A stretch of DNA of 64,000 nucleotides from Stenopsyche tienmushanensis (Eukaryota > Arthropoda > Insecta > Trichoptera > Stenopsychidae): contig WACJ01000552.1 of assembly GCA_008973525.1 (NCBI GenBank), positions 992,001-1,056,000 of the forward strand, written 5' to 3'. The translations under genes were made by a program, and so were the position numbers. This document shows, piece by piece, positions 46,701 to 60,357 of the stretch. The notes beneath the pieces are model-generated. The model ran no database searches and was not told where the DNA came from. It saw only the letters and a list, made by a program, of their open reading frames with translations. Position 1 is the stretch's first letter; each line of letters begins with the position of its first letter.

Positions 46701-49700
46701 AAAGTTTTCCATGCGTGACCTTAATTAAAGTCCATTCCGCTGTTTTAGCCAACTTTACTATTTAATATGACCCGAAAAGCTCGGCAATATTTATGAATGA
46801 CGAATTCGAACCGAATAGAAGCCCATCTGTTTTGTTTCTCGAATGAATAGAATTGAATTAATTTGAAAGCAGTCTCGGGGCGTCAAATAATTAGGGTCGT
46901 GGATTTGTTGCTTCACAGCCAAATAAATGAAGATATTTAGTCATATAAATGAATATTAAAATATGAAGTGGGGCTTCCAATTTCCGGTGATGAGCCAGCC
47001 AATTCTTCAACAGGAGTACACACGTCAAAAAGCTGGGGAACACGAAGGCAAATTGTACCTCAGAGGTCTGAGAGGTGCGTTCTGGAGCGCCCAGGGCAAT
47101 TCGGTTATTTATCGTTAACGGAAACGTGCTCGAAAAACAATAAATCCGAAGTCGAAATACTCGGGGTCATTATTATCATAGGATATTGTGAGAAGTGAGA
47201 TGTTAGCGAGAGGTTCTGTTTTAAAGCAGGAAGATCGATCACGGGCATAAATTCAATAGAATACTGGATGCCAAAGAGTAATACGCAGTCATTTCTTTGA
47301 TCGATGACGACATTTATTACGAGGAATGTAGTCTTATTCCACTTTTTCTCTCGATGGATAACGTAATAAAGAAAATAGGCTACTGGAGACGTTCATTCAT
47401 TGGGATCTGCCCTGAACGATGCCTACGCCTGATTCGTTTTAAATAGATTCCATTAGGATTCCACAAACGCACGATCATATAAATTTCTTAATCAAACCAA
47501 TAAATTGATATGTATTTACTTCCAATTTAATCTATCATAAAAATCTGCTGATTCCGCAATAAAAATGCAGAGACGATAGAGATTTGTCTTCTATCATATC
47601 TCGTTAAACAATGCACATCTATGCTTGCATATATCAATTCGTCTTGTATTACTTTCAATTAATATATCAATAAATTATAGTTTTAAAGACGAAATACATG
47701 AAATTCCTTAAATTTAGAAAGTCAATAGATATTTATAGGAAACACATTGAAATATAAAATATTGTAACATTTTTGATAAAATTTTCTACCAAGTATAGAA
47801 GAATGTTCATATCGAAATAAAGATCCTCTCATTGAAAGAAGCTTAAAATTCAATGTGACAATTTTTTAATTCAATTTGTAATTTAATCTAAAATATGCCC
47901 ATTGACCTATATTAAGGCCGATTCTAATATGTATGATTTAAAATACACTAATTTACATTTATGATAATGAATTATTCATTTAATGAATTTTTATAATAAA
48001 GATTATTTTGAGCATTGGGTCTTAAAGGGTTACATCAAGAGACTTATTAATCATCGATAAGATATGTGATTAAAATCACATTAAAAAACATTTCCGCAAA
48101 CTAATTAATAAATGTAAAAAAATTATACATCAGAATTGTTTTTTGTATTTCAAGAGATAGGGGATCAAGGGGTATTAGTTTTAAAATCCCAATTATGTTA
48201 ACCCTTTATTAAAACATATTGGCTTTACAAAAACATTGCTTTCTACTATAACACTACGTATAAATCTAATTTCGGTTTAGTACTATAATCATATTCGAAT
48301 AAAATTTCATTTACGAGGCCAGAATACTGTTCCCGTATCCTTATTTCGCCATTAACCCTTGTACGGCATTAGGGAGCCATCGGTATACCTGTATTATAAA
48401 TACGTTTACACCCTCTCCATTATTAGGCTTAGTGACCCAAAGTATTCCTTAATATATTCGCGTGGGAGAATTAAATAATCGTGTTTAACGTTCGTAACCG
48501 AGGAAGTTAATGGGTCAATTTGTATCGGTCCTCCTATCGTTATGTCGCATCACTGGAACGAAAAAAAGGAATAAATCTTGTCCTGCCACCGCTGCTTCTC
48601 ACAAACAACCCGTTACTGTATCAAATTACGATTTTTTACCATGACCCATCAAGTGAAACCCTTCTAGGGACAGGCGGTGTGATCTGAGCCATTTGTTCTT
48701 CGATACTTAGGGAAGAAATAAATCCAGCTACTAGTATTGGGCGCATCCGCCATGACTTTGACTTTAATAGAGCATGACAATTTGCATCATAAATTCGAAT
48801 TTAATATATGTTTTTTTATTGTGTCATATGTGTTAATCGTCAGAACGATTTTCTTATAAATGTAACGCGATACGTGTGAATATTACAAAAGAGAAACCAT
48901 ATTGAAAATGTCCTGGCACGTACCTAATCAAAGCTCATATGAAAGAGCTTTTGCTCGCGTTGCATAAGTTACACATTATAATATATACATCCACACAAAA
49001 CGTGCACATAATATAGATGAAATACAAATGGAACACTTATAAATCATAGTTCATACTGACGTTATTTGATTTCAAATATATTTATATCGTATATCAATCA
49101 TGCTTTTTTAAATGTTTTTTTGCTCCAAGATATAGACGGATATTGGCAAATATACCGTATTAAAAATCATTAATAGTGTAATAGCTTCCTGTTTAAAATT
49201 TAGAATCAAATCAACATTATAATGTACTTGATCATGTACAGAGACGTATACAGTTGTAGAGAACTTGGAAATCCGTATTTGTACCCTTAGTATATTTTAA
49301 AATTATTGTCAAATCATTCAATGAATAACATTTTAAAGAAACATTAAATCAATATTTTTACGCATGTTTGTAGATAGATGGATGCGTATTTTTCAACGTG
49401 TTTGTATACTTTAGTTGGTGTAGCAATACTAATAATGGATGAGATATTAATAGATCACTAATTTATTAAACCATGCATAATCTATTTAGAAAGAACGAAA
49501 ATAGTTGATTGAAAGCTCCAGAAAATATGTAAATTATTTTCAACTTAAAATAAATTAATTCTACAAGATGATTTATTTTATAACATAAAATACTCCAAAT
49601 ATTTTGGAAAAATCACTAATATTATCATGTAATACTCAATTATCGCATAAATATTAGAGGGTCCTCCTTACTCCAAATCAATAAAACCTAATCAAATAAT

Positions 49701-50640
49701 AATCAAAGGGTGCGACATCTAATGAATAAGAAGGATGGGGGTTGTAAATTCTACGACAAATATCTTTACAATTTCTTGTGTTTATTTTGCAGAATAAGGC
49801 CTAACGCTAACTTATTGAATTATTATTTTTTCCTATTGACTAAAACTATTGGTTTTTATAAGCTCCTGTTTCGTCCATTCTTATATTTAATATCAGACTT
49901 AAACTATGGTTGTCTGATTAATTTCAAACAACTCAAGCAAAAATGAATTACTTCTCTAATATTCCAACATACAACGATGGCTTATGGATAGGCACTTTGC
50001 TTATATATTTTACCTAAATTTCGCGTTTACTGAAAAATATCTTCATATAAACTTACTGTATAAGGGTAAGTTTCGATGTTTTGATTATTTTTCGGTTCCC
50101 CTAATATATTCACACAAATCACTAGATTAATAAATTATATGATTTGACTAATTTAAAGCCGTATTTTTTTACTCGTGTTTAACTTAAAACCTTGTGTTTG
50201 TCTCCTTCATACATATATTTTTCATATATACAATAATACATATCATAATTTTAAGTAAGTCTTCAATTGCAATTAAGTAGAATAAAGGCAGTTTAGCATC
50301 GTTAGCTCTTTCTAAGTTCAGACTGAAAAAATAAAGAAACACTGGAAAATCAGCAGCATAAGAATTACTGACTCAGGATCGGCCTCGCATTTAAAAATTA
50401 TTTAAAATAAAATAGCCAAAAATTTGCATTTCTTTATGTCCATGTCTTGATCACACCAAATGTGGAAATAATTTGGAAAGTGCCATTTTATGGAAATTGC
50501 CAATGTTCAACTGCTATGGCGTGATAATCATCAGCTGATGAATAAAAGTATCTAAACATTTTAAAAATATATATCAATTATATGATAGAAATAAACTTAT
50601 AAATACCATTTTCAATATGAAGACTTCTGTTCGAACTTAA
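46701..50640. other. gene-free stretch with islands at 46.7-47.5 and 48.3-48.8 kb
   Basis: Two balanced islands sit in AT-rich DNA. The first supports a 76-codon plus frame (46968-47198) with no recognisable domain. Near 50528-50541 there is a perfect 14-base palindrome TCATCAGCTGATGA with an E-box core. No repeat copy or gene is recognised. Confidence 0.4.
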
Positions 50641-51300
50641 CCAAAACATTTAATTCGTAGAGGAAATTTATTAATTTGCAGAGGGTTGATTCCGGTCAAG
50701 GGAGCGTATCCGATCGACGCCTACAATACCCTCGGCTCAGTTTATTTTTCCAATAACGTCTTCCAAGGATATATTAATTTGACCTTAAATCAATATGATC
50801 CTTTTCTGAGTAGGTCCGTAAACATGATTCGTTCCGGTCCCCGGTTGACTGCACCTGAGCCGAACAAATGGGTACCATTTCCGGCGCTGTATTCATTACA
50901 GTATCCGTGATGTCTGCGCGTGAAACTAACAAATGACCCATTATTAGGGCTACTTTGTACAATGGGTCCTCTGTACAATGGGACCTACATCTTAATAACT
51001 CGCGCAATATTTCAATGGGACCGATCCGACAGACCTCTTTGTGTAAGACAGTGATAACACGCTGGGAAAACATCCCGGGACGGCAAAACATTACGCGACG
51101 GACGCACTGTAATTTCTTGATACAATGACACTTTTTAGATAGTGTTCCCTAGTCTTTGATGACGAGGGTTTTTGGAGAAGATGTGCTCCATCATATGGTC
51201 GTCTTCGGGAGTGTGGGTAACCCCGGTCCAATTGAATGGAGCTAAGCGAAGATGGGTCGATGTTTAATGATGTCGTCATGCAGCTGTCAGTCGGAAGACT
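50641..51300. other. balanced island with a tandem 16-base duplication
   Basis: A GC-richer island holds overlapping frames on both strands (74 codons plus, 105 and two of 62 codons minus). The plus frame (50686-50910) follows an ATTAATTTGCAG acceptor-like site, but I found no matching donor and no known domain. Bases 50956-50971 and 50972-50987 are a tandem duplication of TGTACAATGGGTCCTC with a few changes. Confidence 0.35.
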
Positions 51301-52869
51301 AGATAAACCCTTAAGGACATTTCATTCATAGCTTTGTGGGATCTTCTTTATATCTCATTTCGTTTAAAAAAATAATAAAAAATGAATTAATACCATGATG
51401 ACTAATTTTATATCATCTTCCCAAAGAGTCTTCATCTTATAATATGTTTATTGTCTATCTTAGTACATAAACTTCTTTCATTAATATCCACATTTTCTCA
51501 TATTTTCTTATTGTCATACGTCAATGGAGTTACAAACAGTTGCTTTAAAGTATTGATTCTCAACAACAAAACTTAATGGTAATTTTCACAACAAGAATTA
51601 TATTTCTCCTATAACCCAATTGAACTTCTCACCTTAAAAATGTAAAAAAGGATCTATATATTGGAAAATTTACAAATATTACAATGATCATTGATATTAT
51701 CTCATAGAATGACTATTGAGTATTAAATGTGTTATTAAAGTTTTCATTAATATATTTTAGAATATCTTTCTTTAATAGAATTGATTCCTCAAACCTCACA
51801 TTGGGAAGATTACAAACACATATCCTAAAATATTAATAAAAGTCACACGGTGAGAACTTGACATTCAAATAGAAAATTTCTTCGAGTCCAACCGAGAATT
51901 AATGCATTGCTCTGATTCATTTCTTCGTGTATCACATCTCTGTTGAACAACTGTTGTTCCTTTTGCCCATATATGGTGCAAATAATTACTTACGCATGGA
52001 GCATAGGGTCGTGACCTGAATGCGATATTGGCATCGAGAAGAAGACTCTCGTAAGAAGCCATAAAGATGAAACGGTCCAAGCTCGAGGGCATTGATAAAT
52101 GGAGACTCCCATAACAAAGATGCGTTCCACATCGATCTATTTGACCTCTCGCGGCCACAATAGATAATTATCATTTGAACCCATATACATCAAATTAATA
52201 CGAAAGAAACCCCACAATATGAATATTCCGAAGGCTTAATGCGGCTCAAATATAGAGTCATTAATTGTGACTGTGTCTCGTTAACCGTGGAACTACCGAC
52301 GTTTTCCAAATGGCATCATTCTTCATACGGTCTCATTAGCATATGCGCCTGGGGTATAAATGCATACAATTATTTCGCGGAGTGCAATAGACGGGTGCAA
52401 AGTATATCGAATAATGGAGGATCGACACTAATGCACGGGACATCTACTCTCCAGGAAGATGGCAAGGGTTATTGAAGAACAATGGCCGCAATGTATATGA
52501 ATCACTAACCACATCTGACAAAAACAGGGCTCGGATTGAACCGTAACAATGGGTTATTTATACTTATTCCCATCCATAAGATTGTATATTAAACACTTCG
52601 CCAGATCGATATTTAAGGCTTCGAACTGAATTTTTTTTATATTAAAAATTTCTTTAAAAAAATGGTATATAAGCCCTCTAACCCTATAAATAGTTTTCAT
52701 TCAAAAAAACACGTTAAAATTTATTTTCATTAAAACATATTTATTTAAATATTATATTTAAATAAAATATTAATAACTAGTTTTAAAAGATCAAAGCTTG
52801 TGCAAAATACCGTTGTCGAGTCAAGATAATAATTTAAAATTTATATATACGTATAATTCTATGCAAATA
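51301..52869. other. gene-free stretch with island at 51.86-52.6 kb
   Basis: The island carries two overlapping minus frames (97 and 62 codons, 51865-52174). A minus-strand GTAAGT donor lies at 51994-51989, with a GCATTCAG acceptor only 22 bases upstream and weaker AGs further up. A short exon or first exon is conceivable, but neither frame is recognised. Confidence 0.3.
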
Positions 52870-52995
52870 ATTTTGTGCATGCATACAAATGTCAGCCTAC
52901 CTAAAATAATGCTTTATTTTAGAGAACTCCTTTTTCATTGCCAATTATTCTAATTTCTTACCATGAATCGTCTTTCAAATGCAAATTCATCAGTC
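52870..52995 (+). repeat. dispersed repeat family F, copy 2
   Basis: It matches 41905-42026 over about 120 bases, with clear identity in 'caaatgtcagccta' and 'attattctaatttctta'. This copy has a slightly different middle ('ctaaaataatgctttatttt'). No terminal structure is seen. Confidence 0.65.
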
Positions 52996-55900
52996 TTCAA
53001 GATCTTCTAAAGTTTTGCGGCAAGTGTTTATAATCTACCTCGAGCAAACATGCATAATTATAGTTGGTATTGTAAATGCATAATTTTTTATTAAAAATGA
53101 ATGTTCACTGAGGCAACTAGGCATAAGTTTTTATAACAAATAACCTTACTCTCACTGTAAAAAATATTTTAACGATAATAACAATTGAACTTGACATCTG
53201 GATCTGGACTTGTTATGGATAAAGTGATCCCAGCTGTGAGACTCCGGTATGACGGTGAGCAAACGATGACAGAGAACAAACGTCTTCGCCCAAAAAATGC
53301 TTCACTTAACAATTCCCATTTCAAAATGCATTACAAATAATTTACCATTATTTGATTAACACCCGAACTGAAAGGGCCAACCTGAAATAGGAACCTCTCA
53401 GTCTCGAATTTGCTCGAGTAAGTTGCACGTGGACGAGGATACACCCTCAGTTGGTGTAGGAGCGAATCCGATCTTCACTCTATCTCGGCAACGCCCTAGC
53501 GAGGAAATAAGGGAATAGAATCTTTGCACTCAGGAAAGTCCTTTCCAGTAAAATCAAAAAGATCATCTAGAGTAATTTTTCACTGTCTCCCGAGAAAAAC
53601 TGCTCAGTCTTTACAAACCTCCCACAGTCGCGAAAGCGTCCATTGAAACGTTCATTCAGGAGACCCGCTGGATGAACGTTCTAAATAAAACTCGGAGGTT
53701 ATGCTACCTTTAATATCGAGCGAATGAGGAGGTGAATGTATGACGTAGACGAAATGGATGTAACCCCTTTCTATGAATGGATATTGAAGAGACTTGCAGT
53801 TCTGTAGTGGACTGTTTGTGGCTGCACTGATGATGGTTTCTGTACATGATGATGGTATAAACGATCACTTAAATTTTAATTTTTTCTTAATTTCAAAAAG
53901 CACTTAAGCTATTTATTTAACGTAGAACATATTGCAGCAGACATTAATATACTATATACATTACTTTTTTACGTATTCCCTTATTTTAGATGAAATTATT
54001 ACTTTATAAAATCCCCCTTTAATAATGGATTTTCAAAGATTTACTTTTTGAAATACCATTATATGTAATTGATATAGTAAATTATGTATTTGATTAATTT
54101 ATATCGTATTGTTTAAATTTTGGCTTTGTGTTGGTCAGTCAATATCGTAATAAGGGGGTTGCAAAGGAGACGCCCGCTACGGGTGCATACTGACCCGGTT
54201 TAGAGTTGCATGTGATTTTTGTTTTACTTTACATGAATAAACACTGATTGTATCTGGCCGCTTTTATAATATAACGCTAAGTTGTCTAATCTTTCTTATA
54301 TTTGTTATCGCTTAAAAATTGGACCATTCGAAAGGTAATCTTGCGAAATTGATGCGTGAAAAACCTTAAGATCTTATTGATTTTTATCTATTTTGTTTTG
54401 TGGAACATTTTTGAAATTTCAATTATACAGAATAAAAATTGCCCTTTCAGATTATTTCCAGTCAAAATCCGCTTGATTTTACGAGAAGGGCATAGATGAA
54501 TTAAAGAAGTGGTTCCAGAGGTGATAGATAGTATGAGATATTATTTTATATGAAAAAAGTTCAATAAATATCATAAAAGATTATTTTGAATAACATTGAA
54601 CACTTGCCGGTACAGAAATATTTCATTTTGTCGTTACTAGTTGCAGACATTATTTTAATATGTATTGATTTGTATTTAAATGCTTTTAAACAATGATTTA
54701 ATCAAAATTCAATGTTTGTGATACACAGACGATGATGATTAATTAACGAAATCATAATCTAACACTGCCAATTCATTATAATTATAAATCGAGCTATTGG
54801 CTTAATATTTTCGTTCATAAATTCAAAATGTGGAGCAATATTGTACACAAATTAATTTTATGGATCACCTAGAGCTTCAATGACCTCGTCGGTTGAGCTT
54901 AATTTAAAGCGATGAGGTTAATCGCGATTTAGCGAGCTTTTGCCATTAAACGACCCATCTCGCCGTTTCCAAATTTATCAACCAAGCAAATGATTAACGA
55001 TCCGCATAATCTGGGCTCAACCACTCTTCAATTTTGATATTCGGTGACACTTTGATATCACCATTTGGACCGCGGTCGCTATACCATACAACGCGCTGTC
55101 CTTTAGCGATATAAAGAAAAACCCACAGAGCACACATCGTTGTCTTATGTTGTCTCTTGTTGATAAAGGGCAGAAGACCCAACCTCAACTGGATCGTTCC
55201 TCTTTTGACACAGAATATTTCATGAGCCATTCCTCCCGTAACATCCCCGAAAGGTCGCGACCCTTATTCGTACTGAGACAAATCCATTTCTATACTCGGC
55301 TGTATTAATCAGACTAATAAAGCAATTTGCTACAATCGCATATTCTCTTTGTCACATATTCATTACAGAGCCTCATACATTATGTATATTTAAGCAAACG
55401 GCTTAATAATCAATTGCTTATTAATCATATCAATCCCTCATCTATTATATCAATTCAATCGACATTTGCATAATGTATTTTCGCTATATGGCAGAAATTA
55501 TTATATAGTGTTATTCAATTTTTATTACGTACCTCGGAAATGTTATCGGACTGAGAAAAAATGTTCAACGTTAAGAATTATGTATGATAGTTCCATGCGT
55601 GACAGAATGAGTTGCAACATCAATCACGTTCCTTGTAATTAAGACAAATCTTTATGCCGTTTTCGTTGAGATTTATGTACATTTACCACAAGATTTATGT
55701 ATCGGTAATTTCGTGCTGTAAGTAATTTACTTTAATTTTATTCGATATAGATGTGTTTCATTGCATTTCCATCAAAGTGTGAGTTGTAAATTCTGCTCTT
55801 GCATTAATGCATTTGGGTTAAACCCAAACGAATTTCAAACGGATTCATCATCGTCTCTTTATTATTCAGACATATTAAATAAAACGTGACTCTTAATCAA

Positions 55901-56809
55901 AGCGGATATGCATATATTTTATATAAATAATATACATGTAAGGACTTAATGACCGATCAAACTTAACTTTAAATAATTATCATTGAAGAACTAGCAATTA
56001 CTCCACAATCCAAAGACAAAAATATTATTATAAGACATAAAGTAATAGTATTTTGTTGAACGCTCAAATCAATATCTATGACAAATAAATTTAAAATATC
56101 TGAATAAGAAAACTTTTCCTGTTATATTCCATTTAAAAATCTATTGGTTTCAACAGTCAAATAATTAAATTCCATTTAAAACCTTATAAGCTTCATACTT
56201 AATAGATGCTCATTGTCTGAAAAATGTTAGTAGGGAATAAGAGAGCTATTAAGGCCATTAGGCGGGGATATAAAATTACATACAGATCGTAACTCAGGGT
56301 GGTTTACAAAAAAAGGCTTTCCCCGGATATAACATTCATTTTGCTAAAACCTAAAATTGTTAATATAAAATGTACACGAATTTATCGCATTAATTGTACC
56401 CATATTTAAGACCTTTTTGCAGTAATTGTACTGAACTTTACCCATAAATTCGACATGATAAACAGCATTAGTAGTATTTAATTCAAGGTTTTTTTAATAA
56501 TTTTTAATGCTTAAATTGGAACTAAATTATCAAAGGTATAAATACTCAATCAATTTATTCTGCTTACACTCGAATCAATTGCTTTTTATTGTCTGAATTA
56601 AATATCAATAAATAGATCAAGCATACGGACAGTGAAAGATCATTAGTTGATGTCCAACTATAGAAAATTGCTTTTTTTATGCTAAATCGAGATGAATGAC
56701 ACTATGATGGATTCATATTATCAATTAGAAAAAAATGAGAATTGATTTCAGTATCAAAAAAAAAAAAAAGATTAAGCAGACACATTATCAATATCTATGT
56801 TTTCTAAAG
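52996..56809. other. gene-free stretch with islands and small inverted repeats
   Basis: Balanced islands lie at about 53200-53840 and 54880-55320. Within the first, AACGTTCAT (53647-53655) and ATGAACGTT (53672-53680) are perfect 9-base inverted repeats 16 bases apart. The 78-codon minus frame at 54994-55230 is unrecognised. AT-rich DNA follows, ending in an A14 run at 56756-56769 just before the next element. Confidence 0.4.
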
Positions 56810-57447
56810 TACACTTGGGTCTATTTTTATGCGGATCTTTTTTATGCGATTTTGAAGAATAATTGAACCTATCAGTATTTTTTCCATTGAGGATAAAGTT
56901 TTTTTTATGCGAATGCGCATAAAAAGATTAAAATTAACACTAGTGCAATTTACAACTGTTAAATGTGAGTGTGTATAGGGCAATGGGCGAACGGAATTGT
57001 TTTTAAATCAGGCAATTCTTCTCAAAAGCTTAAGAATTGCATGTTTCCATATCACGAACTGTGTAAAAAAAATAATGTTTAAATCGTTGCAAAGCTTCAC
57101 CCTTTGTATAGTGAGCTAATTTAAAATCATGATAAACTTAGATGATATATTTGTATGTCCGCCACATATCATCCGTATAAATTCACTTATCTGTCAGGAC
57201 CATCGCAGCGTGTATAAAACTTGTATTTAATAAAGCAATTCTAAGATAAATATGTGTTGTTTTTATTTATATTATTTTTATGCGATTTTAGGTACATTCT
57301 CTCAAAATTATTTAAAGTTATGTGATTTTTAAAAATAAAAGAACCTATCCTTCAGTTTCTTATGTAGTTCAAGTCTTTTTTTTATGCGATTTTTATATAT
57401 GAAACTCTCCGTGGAACGTATATATCGCATAAAAACAGACCCACTTA
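56810..57447. mobile_element. pogo/Tigger-like non-autonomous element, about 640 bp
   Basis: The ends are inverted repeats. The left is TACACTTGGGTCTATTTTTA, followed by TGCGG; the right, reversed, is TAAGTGGGTCTGTTTTTATG, followed by CGA. They match the terminus at 25588 (TACAGTGGGTCC). Subterminal TTTTATGCGATTTT motifs recur at least four times. A direct repeat of about 73 bases occurs at 56841-56912 and 57317-57390 (shared 'gaacctatc' and 'tttttttatgcga'). There is no transposase, so it would depend on an intact relative. The superfamily call rests on the CAGT-type end and TA context. Confidence 0.65.
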
Positions 57448-59824
57448 GACTACAACATCGTAAGACATACGGATGAATTAAAGAAACTTAAGTCGTTCCA
57501 ATGGGATCATGGTATTAGTAAAAAAATAATTTGCCAGGTTATAAAGAACATAAGCCACTCACTTTATTAAAGGGCTTAATATTGACAAGCATGGGTCCTA
57601 TTCTTAATAATAAATTTTGTTCATCTTGAGCCTTTTGTTCGACTGTTTTTGATATGGTAAAGTTTCGCAAATATTTTTTAAAAAAATACTGCATATATTT
57701 ACGGCCTTTTTCCATTAAAATTTATCGCTTCCAACTTAATTTTATTCTGCAACAGTGAAACTTACCGTGTAATTTTCTTGCTTGTATCGCGATAGAATGG
57801 CATTAAATCTTTTTTCTCCAGAACCTTAAATCAATTTCCTTAATTCATCCGACCGATAAATATTTTCGCATGCTAAAAACTTCCACAACAACCGATGATT
57901 TATCCCCAAACATGGCACGCTATTCCGCTTATTCGTACACGAGCTAAGTACCAAACTTTTACCAGGACCAAAATTAATCATTCAGAATACGTAGCGTTGC
58001 GAGGTCGGGCAACGTGCCCAAGATTTGAATCAAACTTTAGTTTCACTCTTGAAATGGATATTAATCAAACTTTCTCGTGTACACAATGCACTCAAAATTG
58101 AGTTCAGCATTGAGAAGAATCCCAACCCAGTGTCCTTTTCCTTAAAAATCGGATTTAATCCTTGAAAAACGCCGAACGCCTGGAAAGATCTGAACGTGGA
58201 TAACGACAATTGAAAACGCTTTCCTGTAATATCTTATGAAAATAAAAATTAGAACAACCGCACAAGCGTTATTATCTTTTTCGCAATAGCATAAAAACTT
58301 TTTGCTGTATTTCAACTCAGCAGCGTTTTTATCTGAATGTAGACCAGAAAAAGAAAAGTATGGAGTTTCCACAAGAAAAAAGTTTACAAAGGCTCACAGT
58401 CAAAATTGCATGGATAAGTTCTTCGAGCTTTACAGTCGGCTACCTCAGTAATCAAAAGCCGATGAAAAATTCAAAGGAATATTTTATCCACATCTCGTTC
58501 ATTATTCAGTGCCTTTTTTGCCGATAAAATGGCTTTAATACATAATGAATATATCCGAGTAAATATTCTATGAGCGCGTCCTTTGTGTCTAATTGAGGGT
58601 CGTTAAATTTATATTGTCGGCGAAATATTTTAATTTGAATGAGGGGTGAGTCGTATTGATTGAATAGGGCATTTAATCTAAATGGTAAAATTTAGGAATG
58701 CACATGTGTACACATTAGAAAATATTACCAAATGCCCCCAATTTGTTTGAATTAACATAAATACAGAATATTTTTATTTGGTGCTCTGTTTGATGTCGGA
58801 TAACTTTGTTTAAATTCATTGGAGTCATTATCGATGATTTTTCAAAAATGTTTTTGGCTTTTTTATGCTAATATTTTGAATGAATCCAGTCCATGCGAAC
58901 TAGGTTTCGTACGTACGAAATATGAAGGAGTGACCCAAATTCAATGAATGAAATATTATAGGCAGCTAAATTTCAAAGGTCAGCACATTTGTCATCAAAA
59001 AAATAAATAAACAGGTCAATAAATTACGAGATAATGGCTCAAGATAACGTATTGGTTCCAATACAGTGGGAATAATATGGGATTTTGATAAAATGTATTT
59101 TTCGGCAATATTATTTTATGTCATGTTCGATCGTTTATTTTATTTATATGAAAAATTACTTAAAAATGAGCTAATTTCATCGATTTGTTCCATTTTTTTT
59201 ATCACGACGATCTACATCCATCTTTCTACCTTTTTATCAGAAGAAGAATGCCCTGAACGGTCGATTCGTTTTTGGTTAAAGTATAATAGAACTATTTGAA
59301 TATCGTACAAATGGATTACTATTCTATAAGAAAGATGTGTGTTTGGTATTCAAAGAGTTCCACGAGTAGAATACTGAATAACAAAATGTTGTGGCTTCAC
59401 AGTGTTCTTTGATTGAGATTGAGCTTTTGAAAAATACATTTGTCAGTCTTTGACTGATTTATGGTCTATGTGAGCTTCAATAATATGTTCTTAAAAAATT
59501 GTGTTTAAAAGTCTTCAATTGTTAAATCGTTTTTAGGCAATTCAATTAGAATTGCGTTGGGTAGTTTTTCCTTCATCGGCTTGTTTTTCATCTAAGTTTA
59601 TATTAGGTTTATCATTTTTTTAAATACCTAATTATACTATACCCATAAAATTAATGAGTAAATTGAGGACTGAAAAAAAAACTTTTTTTTTTAATCAATA
59701 AATGCACTGAATTTGATTTTATCCACGTTTCTGATATTAGAGCAAGCTTATTTGAATGCAAATATTTAGAACGATTTTTTTTATCATACATCCAATGATT
59801 TCCACGAATGTCCTTGGCATTGCA
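57448..59824. other. gene-free stretch with island at 57.9-58.7 kb
   Basis: The island is followed by AT-rich DNA. A perfect 16-base palindrome TTTCGTACGTACGAAA lies at 58905-58920. A9-C-T10 at 59673-59692 is a simple foldback. Frames of 60-77 codons on both strands are unrecognised. Confidence 0.4.
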
Positions 59825-59990
59825 TTAAAAAATATTTTTTAAACATAAATGCATCTTTTTTTTTGAGACAACAAACATTTTGCATTTTTTTTCACTGTAT
59901 GAAGACTCTTCAGTGTTTTTACTTTCAGTTTCAGGAATGTCAATTTCATTCTAGCTTTAACATAGTTCGATTTCATTGTCTTCGAAATTT
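59825..59990 (-). pseudogene. coding-like relic of unknown origin
   Basis: One minus-strand frame reads FEDNEIEL, two stops, then NEIDIPETESKNTEESSYSE and KKCKMFVVSKKK before a stop. The acidic, serine/threonine-rich composition resembles the poorly conserved N-terminal regions of some transposases such as piggyBac. No diagnostic motif is present, so this is only a suggestion. A further open stretch in the same direction (59640-59824) is unrecognised. Confidence 0.25.
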
Positions 59991-60329
59991 GTACCAGAAC
60001 GGCTCGAAGCGATGTATTGATATTTAATATGACACATTACAAAGAAAATCTCCATAGAATAATGATTTTGGTTCTGATTAGTTTTAAATTTGTTTCCGGA
60101 GAAATATTTTTTTTAATAAAGCCGGTATATTTTATTTAAGTATAAAATCAGTCAAATTAACGGACATTGGTAGAATTTTTTTATTTTTAATTAATATACT
60201 CTCGTCACTGCTTATGGACGCTATGATAAGTTGAAATAATTACGTATAATTGGGGTAACAAAAAGAATTGAGTGAAGTGAGGAGTAGGGCAGGGCTCAAT
60301 CTCAATACGTACCCGCAGGAAAGAACGAA
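59991..60329. other. AT-rich gene-free stretch
   Basis: AT-rich, with nothing recognised before a purine-rich tract. Confidence 0.4.
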
Positions 60330-60357
60330 GGGAAGAAAGGGGGGAATGGGAGGAGGG
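60330..60357 (+). other. G-quadruplex-type motif in a purine tract
   Basis: Four runs of at least three G are separated by 6, 3 and 4 bases (GGG-AAGAAA-GGGGGG-AAT-GGG-AGGA-GGG). This meets the usual G3N1-7 pattern. It lies in a purine-rich tract from about 60317, in otherwise AT-rich DNA. Confidence 0.7.
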
